A stretch of DNA of 64,000 nt. Source: Dokdonella_A sp963834755. GTDB lineage: Bacteria > Pseudomonadota > Gammaproteobacteria > Xanthomonadales > Rhodanobacteraceae. The stretch's first letter is position 1. Each line of letters begins with the position of its first letter. The translations under genes were made by a program, and so were the position numbers. Where the stretch lies: assembly GCA_963834755.1 (NCBI GenBank), contig CAWICQ010000010.1:186001-250000 (forward strand), read 5' to 3'. Shown in pieces: positions 55,714 through 64,000 of the stretch. Below the pieces are notes generated by a model, which saw nothing but the letters and a program-made list of their open reading frames with translations, did no database searches and was not told the origin of the DNA.

Positions 55714-56867
55714 AAGCGATCTTTCTGCTCAGCTTGCTCGCGTTGGCCTGGACCTATTTCGGATATCCGCTGGCGATGCTCGCGCTCGCGCGCCGCAAAC
55801 CGCGCGCGATCGCCAGCCGCGACTGGGAACCGTCGGTCGACGTTGTCGTCGTGGCATTCAATGCGGCCGATGAACTCCGCGCGAAACTCGCCAATCTCGC
55901 CGCGCTCGACTATCCGTCCGATCGATTGCACATCTACGTTGCGTCCGACGGCTCCGAAGATCTCACCGCGCAAGTGCTGCACGAATGCGACGACCCGCGG
56001 CTTCGCGCGCGCGTGTTTCCTCTTCGCCGCGGCAAGTCCGCTTGCCTCGGCGATGTGATACCGGATCTCCGCGCCGAGATCACGATGTTCGCCGACACGC
56101 GCCAGCGCATCGAACCCGGCGCGCTGCGCGCGCTGTTGCGGCCGCTCGCCGATCCTGAAGTCGGCGCGGTCGGCGGCGAGCTGATGTTCGAGCGCGCATC
56201 CAGCGAGTTCGGTTCGGGTTTGGATTTCTACTGGCGCTACGAGAAGTTCCTGCGCAGCAACGAATCGCAGAGCGGCTCGATGGTCGGCGTCAGCGGTGCG
56301 CTGTACGCCGCGCGTACCGCGTTGCTGCCGAAGATTCCGCCGGGTCTGATTCTCGACGATCTCTGGATTCCGCTCGAAATCGCCCGCGCCGGAAAGCGCA
56401 TCGTGCTTGCCGGCGATGCGCGCGCGTGGGATCGGCCGTCGGCGGATCCCGCGATCGAGTCGGCGCGCAAGCGACGTACGCTCGCCGGAAATTTCCAGCT
56501 CATCGGCCGCGACCCGACGCTGCTGCTGCCGTGGGCGCACCCGCTCGGTTGGCGTCTCTGGGGGCACAAATGGCTGCGCCTGACCGCGCCGTGGTGCATG
56601 CTCGCCTTGCTCCTAAGCAATCTGCATATCGCGCTGGCGTCCCAGTCGCGCCTTTGGTTCCTGTTCGCGCTCGCACAATGTGCGTTCTATACGCTGGCCG
56701 TCGCGGGGATGCTGAAGCCTGAACTGCTCCGGCAATGGCCGGTGCGCATCGCGGCGACGTTCGTGCGCATGAACATGTATGCAATCCTCGGCCTCTTCGA
56801 TTTCCTGGCCGGTCGTGCGGGCGGCGTCTGGTACGCCACGCGCCACAAAGAAACGCTGTCCCGATAA
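55710..56867 (+). CDS. Glycosyltransferase family 2
   Basis: 385 aa, GTG start at 55710 overlapping the deacetylase stop (GTGA). N-terminal signal-anchor (FLLSLLALAWTYFGYPLAMLAL). GT2 features SVDVVVVAFNAADEL, LHIYVASDGSED and MFADTRQRIEPGAL, with C-terminal membrane helices (LTAPWCMLALLLSNLHIA, LWFLFALAQCAFYTLAVAGML). It probably extends or primes the repeat unit at the membrane. Confidence 0.87.
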   Translation: MKAIFLLSLLALAWTYFGYPLAMLALARRKPRAIASRDWEPSVDVVVVAFNAADELRAKLANLAALDYPSDRLHIYVASDGSEDLTAQVLHECDDPRLRARVFPLRRGKSACLGDVIPDLRAEITMFADTRQRIEPGALRALLRPLADPEVGAVGGELMFERASSEFGSGLDFYWRYEKFLRSNESQSGSMVGVSGALYAARTALLPKIPPGLILDDLWIPLEIARAGKRIVLAGDARAWDRPSADPAIESARKRRTLAGNFQLIGRDPTLLLPWAHPLGWRLWGHKWLRLTAPWCMLALLLSNLHIALASQSRLWFLFALAQCAFYTLAVAGMLKPELLRQWPVRIAATFVRMNMYAILGLFDFLAGRAGGVWYATRHKETLSR

Positions 56868-56889
56868 CTGTCCCGGCTTTTTTCAACCG

Positions 56890-58098
56890 ATGCGAATTCT
56901 CTACGTGGTGTCGTTGTTTCCCTGCTGGTCCGAGACGTTCATCGTGCGCGAAATGCACGCACTGATCGAGCGCGGTGCCGATATCGCGATACTTTCGCTG
57001 AAACCGGCGACGGAAAAAATCGTGCAGGACCGCGCAGCCGCTCTGCTCGATCGCACGCGCCATCCGCGCGGCGCGGTCGCGTCGATCCTCGCGTTCCTCG
57101 GACTCGCTCTGCGCCGCCCGCTGACGACATCGCGTTTCGTCGCGACGCTTTGCGCCGGCCTCTGGCGACAGCCCGTCGTGCTGTTCAAGACCTTGTCCGC
57201 GATTTGCCGCGCCGCCGGCCAATACGACTGGATGCGCGAGTTCAATCCCGATCTGATTCACGCGCCGTGGGCGACCTATCCGGCGAGCGTCGCCTGGTTC
57301 CTCGGTCGCGTGCTCGACAAGCCCTTCTCGTTCACGAGCCGCGCGCACGACATCTTCGTCGAAGATCACATGATGTCGGCGAAACTCGCGCAGGCGAACC
57401 TCGCGGTGACGATCACCCGCAACAACGTGCGTCACATGGCGCGCTGGATGCGCGAGCCCGGCGCGGTTCCGGTGCAGGTCATGCATTCGGCGCTCGATCT
57501 CGGCGAAACCGTGTTCAGCCGCGATGGACGTCAGCCGCATCGCCTGCTTTCGGTCGGACGCCTCGATGCGATCAAAGGCTTCGACGTGCTGTTGCCAGCC
57601 CTCGCGATCCTGCGCGATCGCGGCGTGCCGTTCGAAAGCATGGTTATTGGCGAAGGCGAGGAGCGCGCAAGTCTTGAAGCGCTGCGCCAAGAGCTCGGTC
57701 TCGCTGATCGCGTCACGTTCGTCGGCGCGCGACCGCAGACCGAAGTGCGCGAGGCGATGGCCGAATCGACGCTGATGGTGATGCCTTGCGTCGTCACGCC
57801 GGAAGGCAATGCCGACGGCATTCCGAATGTACTCACCGAAGCGATGGCCGCGGGATTGCCCGTAATCAGCACGCGCGTGTCCGGCATTCCAGAACTGATC
57901 GACGATCGCGTCAGCGGAAGGCTTGTCGACCAGCGCGATCCGGTCGCGCTCGCCGATGCGATTGCCGCGCTGCTCGCCGACCCGGCCGCGCGCGACGCTT
58001 ACGCGAAAGCCGGCCGCGCCAAGGTCGAGCGGGAGTTCGACGTGCGCATCGAGGCCGGCCGCCTGTTCGACTGCTTTGCGAAGGTCGTGCATGGCTGA
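56890..58098 (+). CDS. Glycosyltransferase family 4 (first)
   Basis: 402 aa. GT-B fold: N-terminal RILYVVSLFPCWSETFIVREMHAL, C-terminal RLLSVGRLDAIKGFDVLLPAL and the retaining-enzyme motif EGNADGIPNVLTEAMAAGLPVISTRVSGIPE. Transfers a sugar to the growing repeat unit; donor unknown. Overlaps the next gene by 8 nt. Confidence 0.9.
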   Translation: MRILYVVSLFPCWSETFIVREMHALIERGADIAILSLKPATEKIVQDRAAALLDRTRHPRGAVASILAFLGLALRRPLTTSRFVATLCAGLWRQPVVLFKTLSAICRAAGQYDWMREFNPDLIHAPWATYPASVAWFLGRVLDKPFSFTSRAHDIFVEDHMMSAKLAQANLAVTITRNNVRHMARWMREPGAVPVQVMHSALDLGETVFSRDGRQPHRLLSVGRLDAIKGFDVLLPALAILRDRGVPFESMVIGEGEERASLEALRQELGLADRVTFVGARPQTEVREAMAESTLMVMPCVVTPEGNADGIPNVLTEAMAAGLPVISTRVSGIPELIDDRVSGRLVDQRDPVALADAIAALLADPAARDAYAKAGRAKVEREFDVRIEAGRLFDCFAKVVHG

Positions 58099-59209
58099 GC
58101 GCGCGCGCGTCCTCGTCGTGACCGACGAAATGGAGGTCGGCGGAACGCAACGTCAGATCGTGCATTTGCTCAGCGCTGTCGATCGCACGCGCTGGCAGCC
58201 GGCGCTGATGTTCTTCCGCAATCGATCGTTTCTGGTCGATCGGCTCGAAGCCGCGGGCGTGCCGATATCGCACGTCGCAAAGCGCTCGCGCCTGGACCTG
58301 CGTTTCATCGGCGCGCTCGCCGCGCAACTCCGGCGCGGACGCTACGACATCATCCATTGCTTCTCGCTGACCGCCGAGCTCTGGGTGCGCGTGCTTCTGC
58401 CGCTGTTGTCCCGCACCGCATTCGTCGCTTCGATACGCGGGCTCTTTCATGTGTATTCGCCGCGTCAGTGGCAGATCAAGCGATGGATCCTGCGCCGCTG
58501 CGATCTCGCCATCGCGAATACGCACGCGGGTGCGCGCGAGACTTCTGCGCAGACCGGATTTCCACTCGAACGCATCGCAGTCATTGCGAACGGCGTCTCG
58601 ATGCCCGAGCCGCTCAGCGACGCCGACATCGCGCAAGCGCGCGCCGAGCTGGATCTGCCCGCGTCGCGACCGGTTGCCTTGTTCGTCGGCCGGCTGGTCG
58701 TCGAGAAGAACCTGCCATTGCTGCTCGACGCGCTGTCCGAAATGGCGCCGGCGCGTCGGCCGGTGCTGCTCGTGGCGGGCAACGGCGAGCTCGAAAGCGA
58801 ATGGCAGGCGCATGCGAACGCGCGCGGGCTCGCCAACGACGTGCGCTGGCTCGGCGAGCGCCGCGATACACTCCGGCTGATGCGGCTTGCCGACGTGCTG
58901 GTGCTTCCATCGCTCGAGGAAGGGCTGTCGAACGTGCTGCTGGAAGCCATGTCGGCCGGATGCGCCGTGCTGGCGTCGGACGCCGGAGGCAACGTGGAAC
59001 TGATCGATGACGGAAGGACGGGTGTGCTTTTCCCGTCCGGCGGTCGCGCGGATCTCGTCGCTGGCCTGACGCGTCTTTGCGACGACGCTGCGCTGCGCCG
59101 TCGTTTGGCCGATGCTGCGCTTCAGGAAATCGTCGCGCACTACACGATTCCGGCGATGGTTGCCGCGACCGAAGCGGCGTGGCTGCGCGCAATGGAACGG
59201 CGCGCATGA
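58091..59209 (+). CDS. Glycosyltransferase family 4 (second)
   Basis: 372 aa. RVLVVTDEMEVGGTQRQIVHLL at the N-terminus, ALFVGRLVVEKNLPLLLDAL and LPSLEEGLSNVLLEAMSAGCAVLASDAGGN. Overlaps the following asparagine-synthase-like gene (ATGA). Donor unknown. Confidence 0.9.
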   Translation: MAERARVLVVTDEMEVGGTQRQIVHLLSAVDRTRWQPALMFFRNRSFLVDRLEAAGVPISHVAKRSRLDLRFIGALAAQLRRGRYDIIHCFSLTAELWVRVLLPLLSRTAFVASIRGLFHVYSPRQWQIKRWILRRCDLAIANTHAGARETSAQTGFPLERIAVIANGVSMPEPLSDADIAQARAELDLPASRPVALFVGRLVVEKNLPLLLDALSEMAPARRPVLLVAGNGELESEWQAHANARGLANDVRWLGERRDTLRLMRLADVLVLPSLEEGLSNVLLEAMSAGCAVLASDAGGNVELIDDGRTGVLFPSGGRADLVAGLTRLCDDAALRRRLADAALQEIVAHYTIPAMVAATEAAWLRAMERRA

Positions 59210-61017
59210 TGACCGGCGCCATTGCGATGGACGCGACCGCACCCGCACGCGCCGGTGTCATCGGCGATTTCGTGATCGCCGCGGGCAACGACGTCGACAC
59301 ATGGCTGCCCCGCTTGCCGGATTTCAACAACATCGACAGCGGCGCGACGCACGTTCGCGTGCTGACACGCGGCGCCGTCCGGCGCTACGACAACGGCGGC
59401 GTCGCGCTCGCCGACCTCATCGAAGGCGATCCGCGACTGGCGCGCATCGACAGCGTGACGCCCGTTCAGCGCGACTGGCGCGGACGCTTCGCGCACGTGC
59501 AGTGGAACAACGACGGCACGCGTCTTGCGGCGACCACCGACCATTTCGCGAGCCTTCCGCTGTACACACTGAAGGTGCGCGACGGAATGCTCATCGCAAC
59601 CGACCTTCGCCTGCTGCTCGCCTCGCCTGCCTGCGCGCGCGATGTCGATCTCGAAGCGGTCTATCACTATCTCAACTTCAGCTGCATTCCGGCGCCGCGC
59701 ACGATCTGCCGCGATATCGCCTGCATCGAGCCTGGTACTCGCCTGTCATGGAGCGGCGGCCGCGTCGACACGTTGCGCTACTACGTTCCCGAGTATCCGG
59801 CCGACCTCGCCGACAGCGAAGCGAACCTCGCCGCGCAGTTGCTCGAACACATCGCAACGTCGGTGCGGAATTTCTGCCCGCAGCCGGCGCAAGGCTGGGG
59901 ATGTTTTCTTTCCGGTGGCACGGACAGTTCGAGCATCGTCTCGCTGCTCTCGCGCCAGCTCGCGCCGCAACGCGTCGATACCTTTTCGATCGGCTTCGGC
60001 GAGCAGGGTTACGATGAGCTGAGCTACGCGCGGCTTGCCGCCGAGGCGTGCGGCGCTCGGCCCTTTACCGAGGTCGTCGACAGCAGTCGCACGCTCGAGC
60101 TGCTCGATGCCGCGGTGCGTGCCTACGACCAGCCGTTCGGCAACGCGTCGGCGATTCCGACGATGGTGTGCGCCGCGCTCGCGCGCAGCCACGGCGTCGA
60201 TCTCATGCTGGCCGGCGATGGCGGCGACGAAATCTTCGGCGGCAACCAGCGATATGCGAAGGATCGCATCATGGAGGCGTATCACCGCCTGCCTGCGCCG
60301 CTTCGCACGATCGGGAACAGTATTGGGAATTTCGCCAGCCGGAGCCACGCGAATTTCCTGCGGCGCATCGGCAATTTCGCGGCGCGCGCTTCGCTGCCGA
60401 ATCCCGACCGCTTCTACACTGACGATTCGTTCGCGTCCGATTACTACGAGGAGCTGCTCAGCGCCGACTTCCGCGCGGCCGTGCCGCGCGATGCGTCGCT
60501 CGATCATATGCGCGCCGTCTATGCCGAGGGCGGCAGCGCGAGCCCACTGCATCGCATCATGCGTCTGGACCTTCTGCACGCGATCGCGCAGAACGACCTC
60601 GTCAAAGTCCACGGCGCTTGCAGGCTGCACGGGGTCAGCGTGCGCTTCCCGTATCTCGATCCGGCGCTGGTCGCGTTCACCGGTCGTCTTGCCGAGCGTC
60701 AGAAAGTCCGCGGATTGGACAAGCGACATCTCTTCAAGCGCGCGATGCGCGACGTGCTGCCGGAAGCCGTGCTGCGCAAGAAAAAGCAAGGCTTCGGATT
60801 GCCGGTCGCGGTCTGGCTGCGCGAGCACGAAGCATTCCGCACATTCACTCGCGATGTGCTGGACGACCGGCGCACGCGCGAGCGCGGCTGGTTCCAGCCA
60901 GCGTGCATCGATCGGCTGATGGAAGAACATCGCCGCGGCACATGGGATCATTCGGCTGCGATCTGGCAACTGGTCGTACTCGAACTCTGGCTGCGGGAGC
61001 ATCTCGATGGCGCGTGA
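59206..61017 (+). CDS. Asparagine-synthase-like protein lacking the glutaminase Cys
   Basis: 603 aa. The start overlaps the previous stop (ATGATGA). The N-terminal domain resembles the class II amidotransferase fold but starts MMTGAIAMD: there is no Cys2, so it cannot hydrolyse glutamine in the usual way. The synthetase domain is intact (CFLSGGTDSSSIVSLLS, LMLAGDGGDEIFGGNQRY, VRFPYLDPALV). It may use ammonia, or amidate or otherwise modify a sugar carboxylate in the polysaccharide; the uronic acids made upstream are candidates. Speculative. Confidence 0.83.
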   Translation: MMTGAIAMDATAPARAGVIGDFVIAAGNDVDTWLPRLPDFNNIDSGATHVRVLTRGAVRRYDNGGVALADLIEGDPRLARIDSVTPVQRDWRGRFAHVQWNNDGTRLAATTDHFASLPLYTLKVRDGMLIATDLRLLLASPACARDVDLEAVYHYLNFSCIPAPRTICRDIACIEPGTRLSWSGGRVDTLRYYVPEYPADLADSEANLAAQLLEHIATSVRNFCPQPAQGWGCFLSGGTDSSSIVSLLSRQLAPQRVDTFSIGFGEQGYDELSYARLAAEACGARPFTEVVDSSRTLELLDAAVRAYDQPFGNASAIPTMVCAALARSHGVDLMLAGDGGDEIFGGNQRYAKDRIMEAYHRLPAPLRTIGNSIGNFASRSHANFLRRIGNFAARASLPNPDRFYTDDSFASDYYEELLSADFRAAVPRDASLDHMRAVYAEGGSASPLHRIMRLDLLHAIAQNDLVKVHGACRLHGVSVRFPYLDPALVAFTGRLAERQKVRGLDKRHLFKRAMRDVLPEAVLRKKKQGFGLPVAVWLREHEAFRTFTRDVLDDRRTRERGWFQPACIDRLMEEHRRGTWDHSAAIWQLVVLELWLREHLDGA

Positions 61018-62197
61018 CGCCCGCCCGCTGCGCATCTTGATGATTCTCGAGAGCGGTTTTCCCGTGCGCGGCGGCGGCGGCGCCGAATCGCAGGTGCGCA
61101 CCTTGTCGGGCGAACTGCGCCGTCGCGGACACCTCGTCACGCTGCTGACGCCACGCGTTCCCAATGCGCCGCAGAAGCGCATCGATCGGTGCGAGGGAAT
61201 TCCGGTCGTGCGTCTCGGCTATCCGCGTCTGCGCGGCGTCGCGCGCTTCGTGCTCTGGTGCAGGACGATCGCGTTCCTGCGGCGACGCGGACATCGTTAT
61301 CACGCGTGGCACGCGCACATCGCGCATTGGCTCGCGGCGATCGCATGCACGCTCGCGCGCAAGGGCCGTCCTGTCGTGGTCAAGGTGTCGGGCTGGTGGG
61401 AGCTCGAGCAAGGCCTGCTCGCGCCACGCGCGAGCTGGCTCGCACGTCTCGCGCGTCGCGCGCTCAAGAAAGCGTCGGCGGTGCAGGCGATCAGTCAACG
61501 CATCGCCGGCGAGCTCGTGCGACAGGGCTTCGATCGCGCTCGGATCGTCGCACTGCCGAATGCGGTGGATACGCGCCGATTTGCGCCGGGTTCTTCGTCA
61601 CGATCCGCGGACGCCACGTTGCGCGCAATCTTCATCGGGCGGCTCGTGCCCGAAAAAAGTTTGTCGACGCTGCTCGAAGCGTGGGCGGCCGCCTTCGGAA
61701 ATTCGGCGATGATGCGCCTGCGTCTGGTCGGCAGCGGCCCGCTCGAAGCCGAATTGCGCGCGCGAGCCGAAGCATTGGGCATCGGCAACGCGGTCGAATT
61801 CCTGGGTCATCGCGAAGATATCCAGGCGCTCATTCACGAGTCTGATCTCGGCTTGCTGCCATCCGTCATCGAAGGCCTGTCGAACACGCTGCTCGAATGC
61901 ATGTCCTGCGGCTTGCCGGTGATCGCGAGCCGCATCAGCGGCAGCGAGGATTTCGTGATTCCGGGTCGCAACGGCTGGTTGTTCGAGCCCGGCGATGTCA
62001 CCGGACTCGCTGCGTGTCTGCGCGAAGCCGCCACGGTGTCTGTCGAGCGTCGCCGCCAGATCGGACTCCAGGCGCGGCAGACGGTTGTCGCGAACGCATC
62101 GCTCGACAGCGTCGTCGATCGTCTGACCGCGCTGTACCGCGGCGCGGCGCCGGCGAGTCTTGCGCTTTCCGTTTCTACACTCGCCTTTCGGAGCTGA
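61007..62197 (+). CDS. Glycosyltransferase family 4 (third)
   Basis: 396 aa; overlaps the previous gene by 11 nt. GGGGAESQVRTLSGELRRRGH at the N-terminus, AIFIGRLVPEKSLSTLLEAW and LPSVIEGLSNTLLECMSCGLPVIASRISGSED. Donor and acceptor unknown. Confidence 0.9.
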   Translation: MARDARPLRILMILESGFPVRGGGGAESQVRTLSGELRRRGHLVTLLTPRVPNAPQKRIDRCEGIPVVRLGYPRLRGVARFVLWCRTIAFLRRRGHRYHAWHAHIAHWLAAIACTLARKGRPVVVKVSGWWELEQGLLAPRASWLARLARRALKKASAVQAISQRIAGELVRQGFDRARIVALPNAVDTRRFAPGSSSRSADATLRAIFIGRLVPEKSLSTLLEAWAAAFGNSAMMRLRLVGSGPLEAELRARAEALGIGNAVEFLGHREDIQALIHESDLGLLPSVIEGLSNTLLECMSCGLPVIASRISGSEDFVIPGRNGWLFEPGDVTGLAACLREAATVSVERRRQIGLQARQTVVANASLDSVVDRLTALYRGAAPASLALSVSTLAFRS

Positions 62198-62202
62198 ATC
62201 AC

Positions 62203-64000
62203 ATGTGTGGCATCGCCGGACTTGTCGTAGCTCCCGGAGCGGCTCCGCCGTCGGTCGAACTCGGCCGCGCGATGAACGCGATGATCCGTCATCGCGGACC
62301 GGACGATGACGGCATCTACTGCGATGGGCGCGCGCTGCTCGGCATGCGCCGCCTTTCGATCATCGACGTCGCCGGCGGCCACCAGCCGATGCACAATGCG
62401 GACGGCACGGTGCAATGCGTTTTCAACGGCGAGATCTACAACTATCGCGAACTGCGCGCCGAACTCGTCGCGCGCGGCCACGCGTTCTATTCGCAGTCCG
62501 ACAGCGAAGTCATCGTGCAGGCCTACGAAGCCTGGGGCGCGGAGTGTTTCCAGCGCCTGCACGGAATGTTCGCGATCGCGCTATGGGATACGCGTACCAA
62601 GACGCTGCTGCTCGCGCGCGATCGTTATGGCGAGAAGCCTTTGTATGTGGCCGATCTCGGCGATCGCCTTCTGTTCGGCAGCGAATTGAAATCGCTGCTG
62701 CAGGTGCCCGGCTTTCGTTCGGAGCTCGACCACGGCGCTCTGCAGGGTTACGTCACGTTCGGCTACGTGCCTTCGCCGCTGTGCATTCTGAAGGGCGTCA
62801 CCAAACTCAAGCCCGGGCACTATCTGCGCTACGTCGATGGACGCACCAGTGTTCACGCTTATTACACGCTCGAATTCACGCCGAAAACATCGCTCGATGA
62901 AGCGGCGGCGACCGAAGAGCTGGCGCGACTTCTCGATCAGGCGGTCAGCAGCCGGCTCGTATCGGACGTGCCGTTCGGCGCATTCCTCAGCGGCGGACTC
63001 GACTCGAGCGTCGTCGTCGCGCTGATGGCGCGTCACATGTCGCAGCCGGTCAAGACATTTTCGATCGGTTTTCGCGAGGCGGAATTCAACGAGATCGAGG
63101 ATGCGCGGCGTGTCGCGCGGTATCTCGGCACGGAACATCACGATCTCATCGTCGAACCCGATGCGGTTGCGCTGCTCGAACAGCTGGTCTGGTATCTCGA
63201 CGAGCCGTTCGCGGACGCATCCGCATTGCCGACATATCTCGTCGCGCAACTCGCGCGGCAACATGTGAAGATGGTGCTCAGTGGCGATGGCGGCGATGAG
63301 GCGTTCGCCGGCTACAGCCGATATCTGCGCTATCTCAAGCTGCACCGGCTGGGTGTCTTCAAGCCGCTGGCGGCGCTCGGCGCAGATGCGGCGGCGCTCG
63401 CCGTTGGCGGAAATTCGCGTCGGCGCCTGCGTCGCATCGCCGAGTCGCTGCGATTGCCGTTTCCCGAAAGTTATCTCAGCGTCGTTGCGCTGACGCGCAG
63501 CGATCATGCCGACGCATTGCGCGGGCGGCGCGAAAATCATTACGGCGCGCTCGATATCGATGTCGCGCGGCTGCCCGCCGATCCGCTCGATCGCATCGTC
63601 GCCATCGATTTCGCGAGCTATCTTCCGGACGATATACTGGTCAAGGTCGACCGCATGACGATGGCGCACTCACTGGAAAGCCGCGCGCCGCTGCTGGATC
63701 ATCGCCTGGTGGACTTCGCTGCGCGCTTGCCGCCGGGAATGCGCATCCGCGATGGACGCGGCAAGCACCTCTTGCGCCGCGCCGCGGCGCGCTGGCTGCC
63801 GGCCGACGTGCTGGCCAAGCGCAAGCAGGGATTTGCGGTTCCGCTCGCGGCCTGGTTCCGCGGTCCGTTGCTCGAATTCGCGCGGGACATTCTCGGCAGC
63901 CGCGCGTTCCGCGAGCGCGGCCTGATCGATGCAACTGCAGCGATGCGCTGTCTCGACGATCATGTGGCAGGGGTCGACGATTTGAGCGAGTCTCTGTGGC
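62203..64000 (+). CDS. Glutamine-hydrolysing asparagine synthase (EPS-cluster type, partial at right edge)
   Basis: About 599 codons are visible; the stop lies outside the window. Cys2 is present (MCGIAGLVV), with RHRGPDDDGIY, VFNGEIYNYRELRAE, and the synthetase P-loop FLSGGLDSSVVVALM and LSGDGGDEAFAGY. It resembles the amidotransferase found in exosortase-associated EPS clusters (TIGR03108-like). With the Cys-less paralogue two genes upstream, it suggests amidation of a uronic-acid polysaccharide. Confidence 0.9.
   Translation, partial: MCGIAGLVVAPGAAPPSVELGRAMNAMIRHRGPDDDGIYCDGRALLGMRRLSIIDVAGGHQPMHNADGTVQCVFNGEIYNYRELRAELVARGHAFYSQSDSEVIVQAYEAWGAECFQRLHGMFAIALWDTRTKTLLLARDRYGEKPLYVADLGDRLLFGSELKSLLQVPGFRSELDHGALQGYVTFGYVPSPLCILKGVTKLKPGHYLRYVDGRTSVHAYYTLEFTPKTSLDEAAATEELARLLDQAVSSRLVSDVPFGAFLSGGLDSSVVVALMARHMSQPVKTFSIGFREAEFNEIEDARRVARYLGTEHHDLIVEPDAVALLEQLVWYLDEPFADASALPTYLVAQLARQHVKMVLSGDGGDEAFAGYSRYLRYLKLHRLGVFKPLAALGADAAALAVGGNSRRRLRRIAESLRLPFPESYLSVVALTRSDHADALRGRRENHYGALDIDVARLPADPLDRIVAIDFASYLPDDILVKVDRMTMAHSLESRAPLLDHRLVDFAARLPPGMRIRDGRGKHLLRRAAARWLPADVLAKRKQGFAVPLAAWFRGPLLEFARDILGSRAFRERGLIDATAAMRCLDDHVAGVDDLSESLW

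Overview
The window is about 64 kb of GC-rich DNA with dense, mostly same-strand gene runs, typical of a gammaproteobacterial chromosome. Several traits point to the Xanthomonadales (Lysobacterales), probably near Rhodanobacteraceae such as Dokdonella or Rudaea. These are the intergenic GGAATC/GATTCC inverted repeats, the CCCTCTCCCGCGAGCGGGAGAGGG elements, the MoxR-DUF58-BatA-DUF4175 operon, and secreted proteins ending in IFxxGF(D/E). The taxon is an inference; there is no rRNA here. I saw no tRNA, CRISPR array, insertion sequence or prophage.

Layout. (1) 1-2.4 kb is degraded: a partial receiver-GAF protein, a GGDEF scrap, and an SRAP protein fused in frame to a DUF4019 tail. (2) 2.5-9.2 kb holds secreted proteins: a beta-helix protein, RidA, and a DUF1800/DUF1501/CxxCH trio. 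(3) 9.2-14.9 kb holds an HTH protein, a hybrid histidine kinase with a decayed response regulator, a stand-alone LigD-type DNA ligase, a DUF1615 lipoprotein and a small secreted protein. (4) 15.0-26.3 kb, minus strand, is one long operon: TldD, PmbA, DUF4159, MoxR, DUF4260, DUF58, BatA-like, DUF4175 and a final membrane protein. (5) 26.5-28.8 kb holds queD, a phasin and an FHA protein. (6) 29.1-37.2 kb is the F1Fo ATP synthase operon atpIBEFHAGDC, with a lipoprotein gene and a hairpin inserted between atpG and atpD. (7) 37.4-47.8 kb holds a second beta-helix protein, asnB, glmU, a third beta-helix protein, a TrmB/LuxR-like regulator and an exported amidohydrolase. (8) 47.9-64 kb is an exopolysaccharide cluster: sugar-nucleotide enzymes, export lipoprotein, chain-length protein, kinase-like ATPase, outer-membrane barrel, deacetylase, four glycosyltransferases and two asparagine-synthase-like proteins. 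It runs off the right edge.

Four otherwise different exported proteins share the same C-terminal tail, D-(E/S)-I-F-x-x-G-F-(D/E), which looks like an uncharacterised sorting or processing tag. Eight genes carry what look like single-base frameshifts, seven of them between 22.9 and 31.2 kb. These include atpI, atpB and atpF, so sequence error is more likely than gene loss, and I annotate each as one interrupted gene.
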